64,000 bases of DNA from Paenibacillus_G sp049942825 (GTDB lineage Bacteria > Bacillota > Bacilli > Paenibacillales > NBRC-103111). Positions within the stretch are counted from its first letter, which is position 1; each line of letters begins with the position of its first letter. A program made the translations under genes and the position numbers. The notes beneath the pieces were generated by a model. It was given only the letters and a program-made list of their open reading frames with translations. It ran no database searches and was not told the DNA's origin. Positions 25,242 to 33,427 of this stretch are shown here, piece by piece. The stretch spans positions 3,100,001 through 3,164,000 of the forward strand of contig NZ_CP187970.1 in the NCBI RefSeq assembly GCF_049942825.1, given 5' to 3'.

Positions 25242-25292
25242 GTGAAAAGGCTGTACCAATACAATACCCGCAGAAGCGGAGGAGGAATCGGT

Positions 25293-25862
25293 ATGACACG
25301 TCCCATTCCCAAAAAATTTGAAGAAATTACTATATCGACCGAGCCGGTCTTTCAGGGTAAGATCATCTCGCTGCAGGTAGATACCGTGAAGCTGCCGGGA
25401 GGCGGTGAAGCGACCCGCGAGATCGTGAAGCATCCGGGGGCGGTAGCCGTGCTGGCCCTGACACAGGACGACAAGATCCTGATGGTGGAGCAGTACCGCA
25501 AGCCGCTGGAGCGCAGCCAGGTTGAGATTCCGGCAGGCAAGCTCGACGCCGGGGAGGATCCGCTCGCAGCAGCCCAGCGGGAGCTCCAGGAGGAGACCGG
25601 CTACCGGTGCGGGAAGATCCGGCTGTTGTCCTCTTTTTATACCTCGCCCGGGTTTGCCGATGAGATCATTCACCTGTACGTCGCAGAGGAACTCATCGCA
25701 GGAGATGCCCAGCCGGACGAAGACGAGTTCCTGAACGTCGAGGAGCTGACTTTCGAAGAAGCGCAGGAGTATATTCGGGACGGCCGGATCTCCGACGCCA
25801 AGACGATCATGGCCGTCTATGCCTGGCAGATCTACCGCCTGACAGGATCGCTGCCCGAATGA
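25293..25862 (+). CDS. nudF: ADP-ribose pyrophosphatase (Nudix hydrolase)
   Basis: Hydrolyses ADP-ribose to AMP and ribose 5-phosphate. The 189 residues from ATG 25293 (after GGAGGAGGAATC) hold a perfect Nudix box, G-x5-E-x7-RELQEETGY, within GKLDAGEDPLAAAQ and the residues that follow. A longer in-frame opening from 25143 lacks similarity. Its stop overlaps the endoQ-family start (ATGA). The mciZ-nudF neighbourhood matches Bacillus. Confidence 0.94.
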   Translation: MTRPIPKKFEEITISTEPVFQGKIISLQVDTVKLPGGGEATREIVKHPGAVAVLALTQDDKILMVEQYRKPLERSQVEIPAGKLDAGEDPLAAAQRELQEETGYRCGKIRLLSSFYTSPGFADEIIHLYVAEELIAGDAQPDEDEFLNVEELTFEEAQEYIRDGRISDAKTIMAVYAWQIYRLTGSLPE

Positions 25863-27040
25863 GCCTGAAGCCGTATTATGCCGATCTGCATATTCACATC
25901 GGGCGCACGGAAGCGGGGGAAGCGGTCAAGATCAGCGCGGCGAACAACCTGACCTTCTACAATATCGCCCATGAAGCTTCGGAGCGAAAGGGCATCGAGA
26001 TCATCGGCATTATCGACTCCCATTCACCGGGCGTTCAGCGCGAGATGGAGCATTACCTCATGAACGGGGAGATGGAGGAACACCCCGAAGGCGGCATCGC
26101 TTACCACCGGACAACGGTGATGCTCGGCTGCGAGCTGGAGGTGCGCGAACCCGGCATGGGTCCCGTGCACCTGATCGCCTACCTGCCGAAGCTGGCCGAC
26201 ATGCAGTCGTTCACCGGCTGGCTGTCGAAGCACATGAAAAACGTGCAGCTGAGCTCGCAGCGGCTGTACGTTCCCTCCCGGGAGCTTCAGCAGGAGGTGC
26301 TCGGGCGCGGAGGGCTGCTCGTCCCGGCGCATATCTTCACGCCGCATAAGAGCGTCTACGGCAGCGGCTCGAGCCGGATGGAGCATCTGTTTGACCTGGA
26401 AGGCGTCGCCGGGGTGGAGCTCGGCCTGAGCGCCGACTCCGTCATGGCCGGCTACATCAGCGAGCTCGACCGCTACACATTCCTCACGAACTCCGATGCC
26501 CATTCCCTGCCGAAGATCGGGCGGGAATACAACGAGTTCGCGATGGAGGAGGCGTCTTTCAGCGAGCTGCGGCGGGTGCTGGCCGGTGAGGCGGGGCGGG
26601 GCGTGCTGGCGAACTACGGCCTTAATCCGCGCCTCGGGAAGTATCACCGAACCTACTGCGACAGCTGCTCCTCCATCTTGGATGAGGGCGGCGCCGTGGT
26701 GACGGAGCGCTGCCTCTACTGCGGCAGCACGAAGATTGTACGCGGGGTGATGGACCGGATCCTGTCCATCGCCGACCGCGATGAGCCGTATGTGCCGAAG
26801 AGCAGGCCGCCATACCGGAATCAGGTGCCTCTTGAGTATATTCCGGGGCTTGGACCGAAACTGCTCGGCCGGCTGCTGGAGAGATTCGGCACCGAGATGA
26901 ACCTGCTGCACCGTGCCTCCCGCGAAGAGCTGGAGGAGGCGGCGGGGGAGACGATCGCCGGGTATCTTATGGACGCCCGCGCCGGGACCCTGCAGCTCGA
27001 AACCGGAGGCGGAGGGAAGTACGGGCGGGTGAAGAAGTAG
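25859..27040 (+). CDS. Endonuclease Q family protein (PHP domain)
   Basis: A 393-residue member of the EndoQ family, related to archaeal enzymes that cut 5' to deaminated bases; B. subtilis YqxK is the likely equivalent. It has a PHP phosphoesterase domain with YADLHIH, DSHSPG and TNSDAHSLPKIG, a zinc finger (CDSC...CLYC, about residues 267-287) and a C-terminal helix-hairpin-helix segment (EYIPGLGPKLLGRLLERFG). A role in repair of deaminated DNA is inferred from the family. It is coupled to nudF by a 4-bp overlap. Confidence 0.87.
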   Translation: MSLKPYYADLHIHIGRTEAGEAVKISAANNLTFYNIAHEASERKGIEIIGIIDSHSPGVQREMEHYLMNGEMEEHPEGGIAYHRTTVMLGCELEVREPGMGPVHLIAYLPKLADMQSFTGWLSKHMKNVQLSSQRLYVPSRELQQEVLGRGGLLVPAHIFTPHKSVYGSGSSRMEHLFDLEGVAGVELGLSADSVMAGYISELDRYTFLTNSDAHSLPKIGREYNEFAMEEASFSELRRVLAGEAGRGVLANYGLNPRLGKYHRTYCDSCSSILDEGGAVVTERCLYCGSTKIVRGVMDRILSIADRDEPYVPKSRPPYRNQVPLEYIPGLGPKLLGRLLERFGTEMNLLHRASREELEEAAGETIAGYLMDARAGTLQLETGGGGKYGRVKK

Positions 27041-27113
27041 AGCAGGCCGGGTGCCCGGGATGCGCTCCCTGTATGCTTCCGGAGCCGTTCCGGCGGGACG
27101 ACTTTTTACTGCA

Positions 27114-27143
27114 GTCATAACCTTGTCCATGCCTTCATATGAT
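27114..27143 (+). promoter_or_regulatory. SigE-like promoter upstream of spoIIM
   Basis: GTCATAA (27114-27120) and CATATGAT (27136-27143) are 15 bases apart and resemble the SigE consensus (-35 KMATATW, -10 CATACAAT, 6 of 8 at the -10). spoIIM is SigE-dependent in B. subtilis, and the spacing to the start codon is suitable. Confidence 0.5.
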
Positions 27144-27171
27144 GTTCCATATGGACAAGGAGGCATGGGCG

Positions 27172-27819
27172 ATGCTGAAGAGCCGGACGCTGGAGCTGTA
27201 CATGAAAGAGCACCTGTCATTCTACATTTTTGTCGGCGTCGTCTTTGTAACAGGCGTCGTATTCGGGGCCGTGATGGTGAATGCCCTTTCGATCGAACAG
27301 CGGGAGGAGATTGCCCGGTATCTCGGCAACTTCTTTTCTTCGGTCCACCAGGGCGCGCTGGACGGGGAAGGGGCCGGATCCTTCCGTGAAGCCTTCGGCA
27401 TGCATATCAAGTGGATTCTGCTGATCTGGCTGCTCGGCATCTCTGTGATCGGGCTCCCGCTCATCCTCATCCTCGATTTTCTCAAAGGGGTGCTGATCGG
27501 CTTCACCGTCGGATATATGGTAGGGACACTCTCGTGGAAAGGACTGCTGTTCGCACTCGTGTCCGTCGTTCCCCCGAACCTGGTGATCATCCCGGTGCTT
27601 ATCGTATGCAGCGTGACTGCGATGGCCTTCACCGTGCATCTCGTCAAGAACCGGTTCATCTCCCGTAAGGGGGCACTTTACGAACCGTTCATGCGCTTCA
27701 CAGGCACGATGGTGGGGTCGGCGGTGCTGCTGGTCGGGGTAGCCGGGCTGGAGGCTTATCTGTCGCCCGTGATGATGAAGTGGGTGACGCCCATGCTGCT
27801 CACACTGCCGGGGTCCTAA
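27172..27819 (+). CDS. spoIIM: Stage II sporulation protein M
   Basis: The membrane component of the SpoIIDMP machine that drives septal peptidoglycan hydrolysis and engulfment, made in the mother cell. From ATG 27172, eight bases after AAGGAGG, it has 215 residues, about the B. subtilis length. Five hydrophobic segments are visible (for example FYIFVGVVFVTGVVFGAVMV and LLFALVSVVPPNLVIIPVLI). An upstream ATG in frame at 27139 has no ribosome site. In B. subtilis spoIIM also neighbours fur and yqxK. Confidence 0.93.
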   Translation: MLKSRTLELYMKEHLSFYIFVGVVFVTGVVFGAVMVNALSIEQREEIARYLGNFFSSVHQGALDGEGAGSFREAFGMHIKWILLIWLLGISVIGLPLILILDFLKGVLIGFTVGYMVGTLSWKGLLFALVSVVPPNLVIIPVLIVCSVTAMAFTVHLVKNRFISRKGALYEPFMRFTGTMVGSAVLLVGVAGLEAYLSPVMMKWVTPMLLTLPGS

Positions 27820-27825
27820 TAAGGT

Positions 27826-27855
27826 TTGACTTTCCGGCAACCCAGAACCTATAAT
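27826..27855 (+). promoter_or_regulatory. SigA-type promoter for fur
   Basis: TTGACT (27826-27831) and a perfect TATAAT (27850-27855) with an 18-base spacer lie about 80 bp before the fur ATG, immediately after the spoIIM stop. Confidence 0.78.
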
Positions 27856-27934
27856 GTAAGCATGCGGCAGTGCCCCTGGTGGGATGCCGTCCGCGAAACC
27901 CGGAGCGGTTGCTTTCGATTGTAGGGGGAGAAGC

Positions 27935-28384
27935 ATGGAATCTCGAATTGAAAAAATCAAACAGCAGCTGCAATCGCAAGGCTATAAACTGACGCCCCAG
28001 CGGGAAGCCACCGTGCGTGTGCTCCTCGAGAACGAAGAAGACCATCTGAGTGCCGAGGACGTATTCATGCTCGTTAAGGATAAAGCCCCGGAGATTGGAC
28101 TTGCAACGGTCTACCGGACCCTGGAGCTTCTGAGCGAGCTCCATGTTGTGGAGAAAATGAACTTCGGAGACGGTGTGGCCCGTTATGACTTGCGTAATGA
28201 CAGCACTCATCACCACCATCATCATCTAATCTGTGTGCAGTGCGGCGCCGTGGATGAGATCATGGAAGATTGGCTCGGACCACTGGAGGAACGGCTGGAC
28301 AAGGAATTCAATTTCCAGGTTCTCGATCACCGGCTGGACTTCCAAGGCATTTGCCACCGCTGCCGTGATAAGAACAAATCGTGA
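27935..28384 (+). CDS. fur: Ferric uptake regulator Fur
   Basis: A 149-residue Fur-family metalloregulator, here assigned as Fur from its position beside spoIIM and yqzK. It has an N-terminal winged helix (LTPQREATVRVLLE...LSAEDVFMLVKDKAPEIGLATVYRTLELL) and a C-terminal metal-binding domain with a run of six His (92-97), Cys100 and Cys103, and a second Cys pair near the C-terminus for structural zinc. AGGGGGAGAAGC precedes ATG 27935. Other Fur-family specificities (Zur, PerR) cannot be strictly excluded. Confidence 0.9.
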   Translation: MESRIEKIKQQLQSQGYKLTPQREATVRVLLENEEDHLSAEDVFMLVKDKAPEIGLATVYRTLELLSELHVVEKMNFGDGVARYDLRNDSTHHHHHHLICVQCGAVDEIMEDWLGPLEERLDKEFNFQVLDHRLDFQGICHRCRDKNKS

Positions 28385-28390
28385 GAAACG

Positions 28391-28432
28391 AAACCTTCCC
28401 CTGGATCTGATTCCAAGAGAGAAGGTTTTTTG
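28391..28432 (+). terminator. Rho-independent terminator after fur
   Basis: AAACCTTC pairs with GAAGGTTT across an inner weak TGGA/TCCA stem and is followed by a T run. Confidence 0.88.
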
Positions 28433-28508
28433 TATTGTCCCACATAATACGGCCCGCTTGGCTAACGCTATAAAACAGACGTTTGCGTGATCAAAGGAGG
28501 CGGTTACT

Positions 28509-29633
28509 GTGATTATTGGCATTCCGAAGGAACTGAAGAACAACGAAAACCGTGTGGCTCTGACGCCGGGCGGTGCGGCGATGCTGCATGCGGCCGGGCA
28601 CGAGGTGCTGATTGAGAGCGGAGCAGGGGGCGGCAGCGGCTTCAGTGATGAGGAGTATGCGGGAGAAGGGGCGCAGATCGTACCGGAAGCGGCGGAGGTA
28701 TGGGCCCGCTCCGAGATGATCATGAAGGTCAAGGAGCCGCTTCCCTCCGAGTACGACTATTTCCGCGAGGGCTTGACGCTGTTCACATATCTGCACCTGG
28801 CTGCCGAGCCGAAGCTGACCGAGGCGCTCGTGCGCAGCAAGGTCACCTCCATCGCCTATGAGACGATCCAGCTGCCGAGCGGCGGGCTGCCGCTGCTCAC
28901 ACCGATGAGCGAAGTCGCCGGCCGGATGTCCGTGCAGGTCGGCGCCCAGTTCCTCGAGCAGTCTTACGGGGGCCGGGGGATACTGCTGGGAGGTGTGCCG
29001 GGTGTGCCTCCGGCCGATGTGATTATCCTCGGCGGAGGCATCGTCGGCACGAATGCCGCCAAAATGGCGCTCGGCCTCGGCGCCAATGTCGTGGTCATCG
29101 AACGCAGCGCGGACCGTCTGCGCTACCTCGACGACGTCTTTTTCGGCCGCATCCGAACGCTGATGTCGAACCCGTACAATATCGCCAATGCCGTGCAGAA
29201 GGCCGATCTCCTGATCGGAGCCGTCCTCATCCCGGGTGCCCGCGCGCCGAAGCTCGTCACAGAGGACATGGTGAAGACGATGAAGCCGGGAGCGGTGATC
29301 GTCGATGTCGCCGTAGATCAGGGCGGCTCGATCGAGACGGTCGACCGCGTTACGACGCACAGCCAGCCAACCTATGAGAAGCACGGCGTCATCCATTATG
29401 CCGTCGCCAACATGCCGGGGGCCGTGCCCCGTACCTCAACGCTGGCGCTCACCAATGTGACGATCTCGTATGCGCTGGAGATTGCGGGCAAAGGGGTAAC
29501 CCGCGCATTGTACGGCAATCCGCCGCTGAAGCTCGGCGTGAATACGTACCGGGGGCATGTGACCTATCCGGCTGTGGCGGAAGCGGTAGGACTTCCTTAT
29601 ACGGGGCTCGACTCGCTGCTGCCGATCTCGTAG
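28509..29633 (+). CDS. ald: Alanine dehydrogenase
   Basis: Catalyses NAD-dependent interconversion of L-alanine and pyruvate plus ammonia, needed for growth on alanine and for sporulation in Bacillus. The 374 residues have MIIGIPKELKNNENRVALTP at the N-terminus, catalytic Lys in VKEPLPSE and His in THLAAEP-like context (LHLAAEP), and a Rossmann NAD site (VIILGGGIVGTNAAKMALGLG). The GTG start follows AAAGGAGGCGG. It is a single gene between fur and yqzK. Confidence 0.95.
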   Translation: MIIGIPKELKNNENRVALTPGGAAMLHAAGHEVLIESGAGGGSGFSDEEYAGEGAQIVPEAAEVWARSEMIMKVKEPLPSEYDYFREGLTLFTYLHLAAEPKLTEALVRSKVTSIAYETIQLPSGGLPLLTPMSEVAGRMSVQVGAQFLEQSYGGRGILLGGVPGVPPADVIILGGGIVGTNAAKMALGLGANVVVIERSADRLRYLDDVFFGRIRTLMSNPYNIANAVQKADLLIGAVLIPGARAPKLVTEDMVKTMKPGAVIVDVAVDQGGSIETVDRVTTHSQPTYEKHGVIHYAVANMPGAVPRTSTLALTNVTISYALEIAGKGVTRALYGNPPLKLGVNTYRGHVTYPAVAEAVGLPYTGLDSLLPIS

Positions 29634-29721
29634 CCGCCGGAACCCAGCCGTCCGGACAGGGCTGAGCAGGCGAATCCGCATATTTTTGACCAGAGGATCA
29701 TAGTCTCTTCTTAAGACGCCC

Positions 29722-29743
29722 GGTGTCCGCCTGCACGGACACC
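29722..29743 (+). repeat. Perfect 8-bp inverted repeat before yqzK
   Basis: GGTGTCCG and CGGACACC flank a six-base spacer and sit about 25 bp before the yqzK start codon, just ahead of its ribosome site. It is not followed by T, so it is more likely an operator or an RNA hairpin that affects translation than a terminator. Confidence 0.6.
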
Positions 29744-29768
29744 TCCGGCACCTTGGGAGGTACAGGCT

Positions 29769-30011
29769 ATGATTTTTCATTTTTCTCTGCGCAAATGGAA
29801 AGAACGCTTTCGCTTTCTGCTCCTGTTCACGGCTTTTACGGTAGCACTGTATCATGCCCTCCTGCTGATCACCACCTGGATCGAGCCGGGCAGCCGGTAC
29901 AGGCAGCCCGAGGGCCGGGCGGTGAAGGTGTTCCTGAACGAGGGGGATGCGCTGGCTGGGACCGGCACGATGGGAGATCGGCTCAGGCTGTTCTACGAGA
30001 TCGGGGAATAA
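29769..30011 (+). CDS. yqzK: DUF4227 protein (YqzK-like)
   Basis: An 80-residue protein with one membrane helix (about 14-36, FRFLLLFTAFTVALYHALLLI) and a short soluble tail. It resembles the DUF4227 family, of which B. subtilis YqzK, encoded between fur and xerD, is the reference. GGGAGGTACAGGCT precedes the ATG. The function is unknown. Confidence 0.78.
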   Translation: MIFHFSLRKWKERFRFLLLFTAFTVALYHALLLITTWIEPGSRYRQPEGRAVKVFLNEGDALAGTGTMGDRLRLFYEIGE

Positions 30012-30146
30012 CGATTCCTGGGCCCTAAGACACAGGGAAGACCGCAGCTTGTAAGAAAATCAGGGTAGGCGGCAGGAGAATAGAACGATCGTGTGGAAAA
30101 GATAAGGGACTGCCTCTGTACTACATAAAAGGGGATACCTAATCGC

Positions 30147-31046
30147 ATGAGAGAACAACTGCAAGCTTTTATCCGTTATTTGTCCGAAGACAAGGGTCTG
30201 GCCAAGAACACGCTGGATTCCTATGAGCGGGATCTCGTGCAGTATCTGGATTATCTGGAGAGCCAAGGGGTCCTCTCGCTGCAGGCCAGCTCCAGAATCA
30301 ACATATCGGGTTATCTGCTCGGGCTCAAGCAGAAGGGCAGAGCGGTGGCTACCCTGTCACGGAGCATGGTGTCCATCCGTGCATTGTACCAATATTTGGT
30401 TAGAGAGCATCTCCTGGATTCGGATCCGACGATCCATCTCGAATCACCGAAGCCGGTGAAGCGCGTGCCGATGGTGATGTCCATCCAGGAGGTGGGCAAG
30501 CTGCTGGGCGCTCCCCAGACGTCAACGCCGAACGGGATGCGAGACAAGGCGATGCTCGAAGTGCTGTACGCCACAGGCATCCGCGTTTCGGAGCTCATTT
30601 CCCTTGACGTAGAGAGCGTGAATACGTCTCTCGGGTTCATTCGCTGCTCGGGCAGCGGGGGGAGGGAGCGGATCGTCCCGCTCGGTGAGATCGCTTCGCA
30701 GTACGTCAGCGCCTATATCGAGTCCATGCGGCCGAAGCTGCTCAAGGCATCGAAGCCGGAACCGGCCCTCTTCGTCGGCCACCTGGGCACGCGGATGACC
30801 CGCCAGGGCTTCTGGAAGATCATCAAGAAGTATGCCACCGACTCCGAGATCCGGCAGGAGATTACGCCCCATACGCTCCGGCATTCCTTTGCCGCCCATC
30901 TGCTTGAGAATGGGGCGGACCTGCGCTCGGTGCAGGAGATGCTGGGGCATGCCGACATCTCGACCACGCAGATCTACGCCCAGCTCAACCGGGGGAAGAT
31001 CAAGGAAGTGTATGACCGTGCCCACCCCCGGGCCCGGATGGAGTAA
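30147..31046 (+). CDS. xerD: Tyrosine recombinase XerD
   Basis: Resolves chromosome dimers at dif together with its partner recombinase. The 299 residues have the SAM-like N-terminal core-binding domain (LQAFIRYLSEDKGLAKNTLDSY) and the catalytic domain with Arg in ATGIRVSELISL, then HTLRHSFAAHLLENGADLR, LGHADISTTQIYAQL with the active-site Tyr. It ends in the usual basic tail (YDRAHPRARME). The fur-yqzK-xerD order matches B. subtilis ripX. Confidence 0.95.
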   Translation: MREQLQAFIRYLSEDKGLAKNTLDSYERDLVQYLDYLESQGVLSLQASSRINISGYLLGLKQKGRAVATLSRSMVSIRALYQYLVREHLLDSDPTIHLESPKPVKRVPMVMSIQEVGKLLGAPQTSTPNGMRDKAMLEVLYATGIRVSELISLDVESVNTSLGFIRCSGSGGRERIVPLGEIASQYVSAYIESMRPKLLKASKPEPALFVGHLGTRMTRQGFWKIIKKYATDSEIRQEITPHTLRHSFAAHLLENGADLRSVQEMLGHADISTTQIYAQLNRGKIKEVYDRAHPRARME

Positions 31047-31084
31047 GCAGGCCGGAAGGGAAGCACCCGGCCATACCAACAAGC

Positions 31085-31129
31085 AGCAGGCTCTATCCCC
31101 TAACGGAGTTGTGGGGAGGGGGCCTGCTT
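31085..31129 (+). terminator. Hairpin after xerD
   Basis: AGCAGG pairs with CCTGCT and an inner CCCC pairs with GGGG. No T tail is present, so this is a weak terminator candidate. Confidence 0.45.
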
Positions 31130-31173
31130 GGGCTGCATCCGGGGAACGGCATAAGCGGCGGGGCATCCCGTTT

Positions 31174-31202
31174 TTGCAATAGGCCTCTGCATTTGCGATA
31201 AT
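31174..31202 (+). promoter_or_regulatory. SigA-type promoter for the nucleoside phosphorylase pair
   Basis: TTGCAA (31174-31179) and GATAAT (31197-31202) are separated by 17 bases, about 65 bp before the first phosphorylase start codon. Confidence 0.6.
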
Positions 31203-31265
31203 AACGGTAGATTTGTCTTGAGGAACACATACATACCGATGATCAATGAAGGAGGCTGCAGAAGT

Positions 31266-32093
31266 ATGGACAAAGCTAACGTACTGCAGAACATCAAAGA
31301 AGCCGCAGCATTTATCCGCGGACAATACCCGGCGACGCCGGAGATCGCCCTCATTCTGGGCTCGGGGCTCGGCATTCTTGCCGATCTCGTACAGGATGCC
31401 GTTACGATTCCTTACCAGGATATCCCTCACTTTCCCGTTTCGACGGTGGAAGGGCATGCGGGTGAGCTGCTGCTCGGCACGGTGGAAGGCCGTCATGTGC
31501 TCCTAATGAAGGGCCGCTTCCATATGTATGAAGGGTATGGGGTGGAGACGGTCTCCTTCCCCGTCCGCGTCATGAAGGAGCTCGGCGTGGAGAAGCTGCT
31601 TGTCACCAATGCGGCGGGCGGTGTCAATACGTCCTATGAGCCGGGCGACCTGATGGTGATCAGCGACCATATCAACTTCACGTCCCGCAACCCGCTCATC
31701 GGGCCGAACTTCAGCGAGCTCGGCGTCCGCTTCCCGGACATGTCCGAGGCGTACAGCAGACGTCTGCGTGCCCTTGCCCATGAAGTGGCGGGTGAGCAGG
31801 GACTGGCCCTCAAGGAGGGCGTCTATATCGGACTGCTCGGCCCGTCCTACGAAACGCCGGCGGAGATCCGCATGATGCGTACGCTCGGCGCCGACGCGGT
31901 AGGCATGTCCACCGTATCCGAGGTGCTCGTGGCCAGGCATGCGGGCATCGAGGTGCTGGGCTTCTCGTGTATCTCGAACATGGCTGCCGGCATTCTGGAT
32001 CAGCCATTGTCGCATGAGGAAGTGATGGAAACGACGGACCGCGTCAAGCAAAAATTCCTGAAGCTCGTGCTCGGCATAATCGGCCGGATGTAA
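31266..32093 (+). CDS. pupG: Purine nucleoside phosphorylase (trimeric class, 6-oxopurine type)
   Basis: Phosphorolyses inosine and guanosine to base plus ribose 1-phosphate. From ATG 31266 (after GAAGGAGGCTGC) the protein has 275 residues. Phosphate- and ribose-binding motifs are LGSGLG, VEGHAG, GRFHMYEGY and TNAAGG. The base-contact residues of the trimeric class are present: Glu196 in GPSYETPAE and Asn238 in SNMAAG, corresponding to human PNP Glu201 and Asn243. B. subtilis has drm between xerD and pupG; drm is absent here. Confidence 0.94.
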   Translation: MDKANVLQNIKEAAAFIRGQYPATPEIALILGSGLGILADLVQDAVTIPYQDIPHFPVSTVEGHAGELLLGTVEGRHVLLMKGRFHMYEGYGVETVSFPVRVMKELGVEKLLVTNAAGGVNTSYEPGDLMVISDHINFTSRNPLIGPNFSELGVRFPDMSEAYSRRLRALAHEVAGEQGLALKEGVYIGLLGPSYETPAEIRMMRTLGADAVGMSTVSEVLVARHAGIEVLGFSCISNMAAGILDQPLSHEEVMETTDRVKQKFLKLVLGIIGRM

Positions 32094-32184
32094 AACGGCG
32101 GTCACAGCGGGAGCAGAGAAACGGAGGGTCTCCGCCGCCCCGGCTGCGGGGGCACCTTCAACGAGAGAGAGGAGCGGATAGGAC

Positions 32185-33042
32185 ATGGAACCGAACTATG
32201 TTCAGCATATTCTGGAGGCTGCTCAGTGGATCAGCGACCGGATCGACCGGCGCCGGCTGGATTTTGGGCTTGTACTGGGCTCGGGGCTCGGGGATCTGGC
32301 CGATCAAGTGGAGGATCCCGTCATCCTGCCTTATGAGGCCGTTCCGTATTTTCCCGTATCCACAGTGGAGGGGCATGCCGGTCAATTCGTGATCGGACGA
32401 CTGGAAGGCCGGCAGGTCATCGTCATGCAGGGACGCTTCCATTATTACGAAGGCTACTCCATGAAAAAAGTAGTGTTCCCGATCTATGTTATGAAACAGC
32501 TCGGGGTGGGGGCGCTTGTCATAACGAACGCGGCGGGCGGGATGAACCGTACATTCCAGCCCGGCGATCTCATGCTGATCTCCGACCATCTCAATCTCAC
32601 AGGGGACAACCCGCTGATCGGCATCCACCATCCGGAGCTCGGGGTCCGCTTCCCGGACATGTCGCAGGCGTACAGCCGCGAGTACCGAGCGCTGGCTGGA
32701 AGCATTGCCGGTCGCATATCGGCGGATCGGGGCGAGGCCGTGCGTTTGCAGGAAGGCGTGTACGCCGGCATCACCGGTCCGAATTATCTGCCTCCGGCGG
32801 AGCTGACGATGCTTGCGAAGCTCGGCGGGGATGCCGTGGGCATGTCCACGGTAGGCGAAGTCATCGCCGCCGCTCATGCCGGACTGCGCGTGCTCGGTGT
32901 CTCCTGCATCACCGACATGGCGGTCGGCGAAGAGCTCGAACCGCTGACCCACGAACAGGTGGTTGCCGTCGCGAACCGGACCAAGCCCGTCTTCATTGAA
33001 CTCGTTAAGCGATTTATTGCCGAAGCGCAAGTGCCGCACTGA
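32185..33042 (+). CDS. Second trimeric purine nucleoside phosphorylase-like protein with changed base-site residues
   Basis: A 285-residue tandem paralog of the preceding gene. Phosphate and ribose motifs are kept (LGSGLG, VEGHAG, GRFHYYEGY, TNAAGG, GMSTVGEV). Two base-specificity positions differ: Leu202 replaces the Glu (GPNYLPPAE) and Asp244 replaces the Asn (CITDMAVG). In the family, Asp at the second position is found in methylthioadenosine phosphorylase and favours 6-aminopurines. A short insertion (about 176-184) is also present. An adenine-nucleoside-type specificity is inferred, not shown. A strong terminator follows. Confidence 0.88.
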   Translation: MEPNYVQHILEAAQWISDRIDRRRLDFGLVLGSGLGDLADQVEDPVILPYEAVPYFPVSTVEGHAGQFVIGRLEGRQVIVMQGRFHYYEGYSMKKVVFPIYVMKQLGVGALVITNAAGGMNRTFQPGDLMLISDHLNLTGDNPLIGIHHPELGVRFPDMSQAYSREYRALAGSIAGRISADRGEAVRLQEGVYAGITGPNYLPPAELTMLAKLGGDAVGMSTVGEVIAAAHAGLRVLGVSCITDMAVGEELEPLTHEQVVAVANRTKPVFIELVKRFIAEAQVPH

Positions 33043-33066
33043 TTTCGTATGGTTATCCTTCTAAAT

Positions 33067-33110
33067 AAAGGACTGCCGGAGCCCCGAAGAGCTCCAGCAG
33101 TCCTTTTTTT
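33067..33110 (+). terminator. Rho-independent terminator after the phosphorylase pair
   Basis: AAAGGACTGC pairs with GCAGTCCTTT over a paired inner GGAGC/GCTCC segment, followed by a long T run. Confidence 0.95.
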
Positions 33111-33129
33111 GGCGTCCATATGCTCAAGG

Positions 33130-33207
33130 CTACTTGGATTTGTTCGCACCTTTGTCGCTGGTGCGGGTCGTGGTGTTCTGGTTGCCGTGACCCTGCTGCT
33201 TTGCCAT
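33130..33207 (-). CDS. 25-residue hydrophilic miniprotein, possibly sporulation-linked
   Basis: ORF MAKQQGHGNQNTTTR... on the minus strand, ending in a Lys/Asn/Ser-rich tail. A perfect TTAAGGAGGGG ribosome site precedes the ATG, and an upstream CATACTA resembles a SigG -10. Composition (Lys, Gln, Asn, Thr, Gly; no hydrophobic segment) is like minor small acid-soluble spore proteins, but I cannot match it to a named one. Confidence 0.55.
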   Translation of the reverse strand: MAKQQGHGNQNTTTRTSDKGANKSK

Positions 33208-33254
33208 CTGGCTTCCCCTCCTTAAGGTGAATATCGTCGTTCCGACTACATCAT

Positions 33255-33261
33255 TAGTATG
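33255..33261 (-). promoter_or_regulatory. SigG-like -10 for the 25-residue gene
   Basis: CATACTA on the minus strand lies about 48 bp before the start codon. The expected -35 position (GGCTA, N17) matches only 3 of 5 consensus bases, so the assignment is tentative. Confidence 0.4.
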
Positions 33262-33281
33262 ACTTGGAGAGGGACCGTTAG

Positions 33282-33311
33282 CCGAGGAGAAAGTTACCTC
33301 GGGATTTTTTT
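33282..33311 (+). terminator. Plus-strand terminator between divergent genes
   Basis: CCGAGG pairs with CCTCGG and is followed by GATTTTTTT. It lies between the promoters of the minus-strand miniprotein and the YvyF-like gene and would stop read-through from the left. Confidence 0.75.
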
Positions 33312-33341
33312 GGCGACCCCTATGAAGAAGTGGGTATCTTG

Positions 33342-33350
33342 TGCTACAAT
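33342..33350 (+). promoter_or_regulatory. Extended -10 promoter before the YvyF-like gene
   Basis: TGCTACAAT lies about 78 bp before the ATG: a TGn extension with a one-mismatch -10. No good -35 is seen. Confidence 0.5.
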
Positions 33351-33427
33351 GTGGGCATAAAGAACTACATCAAACGAAGAGACCAGAGAACCATTTGACC
33401 AATATACAGAGAAAGAAGGGGTCGGTC

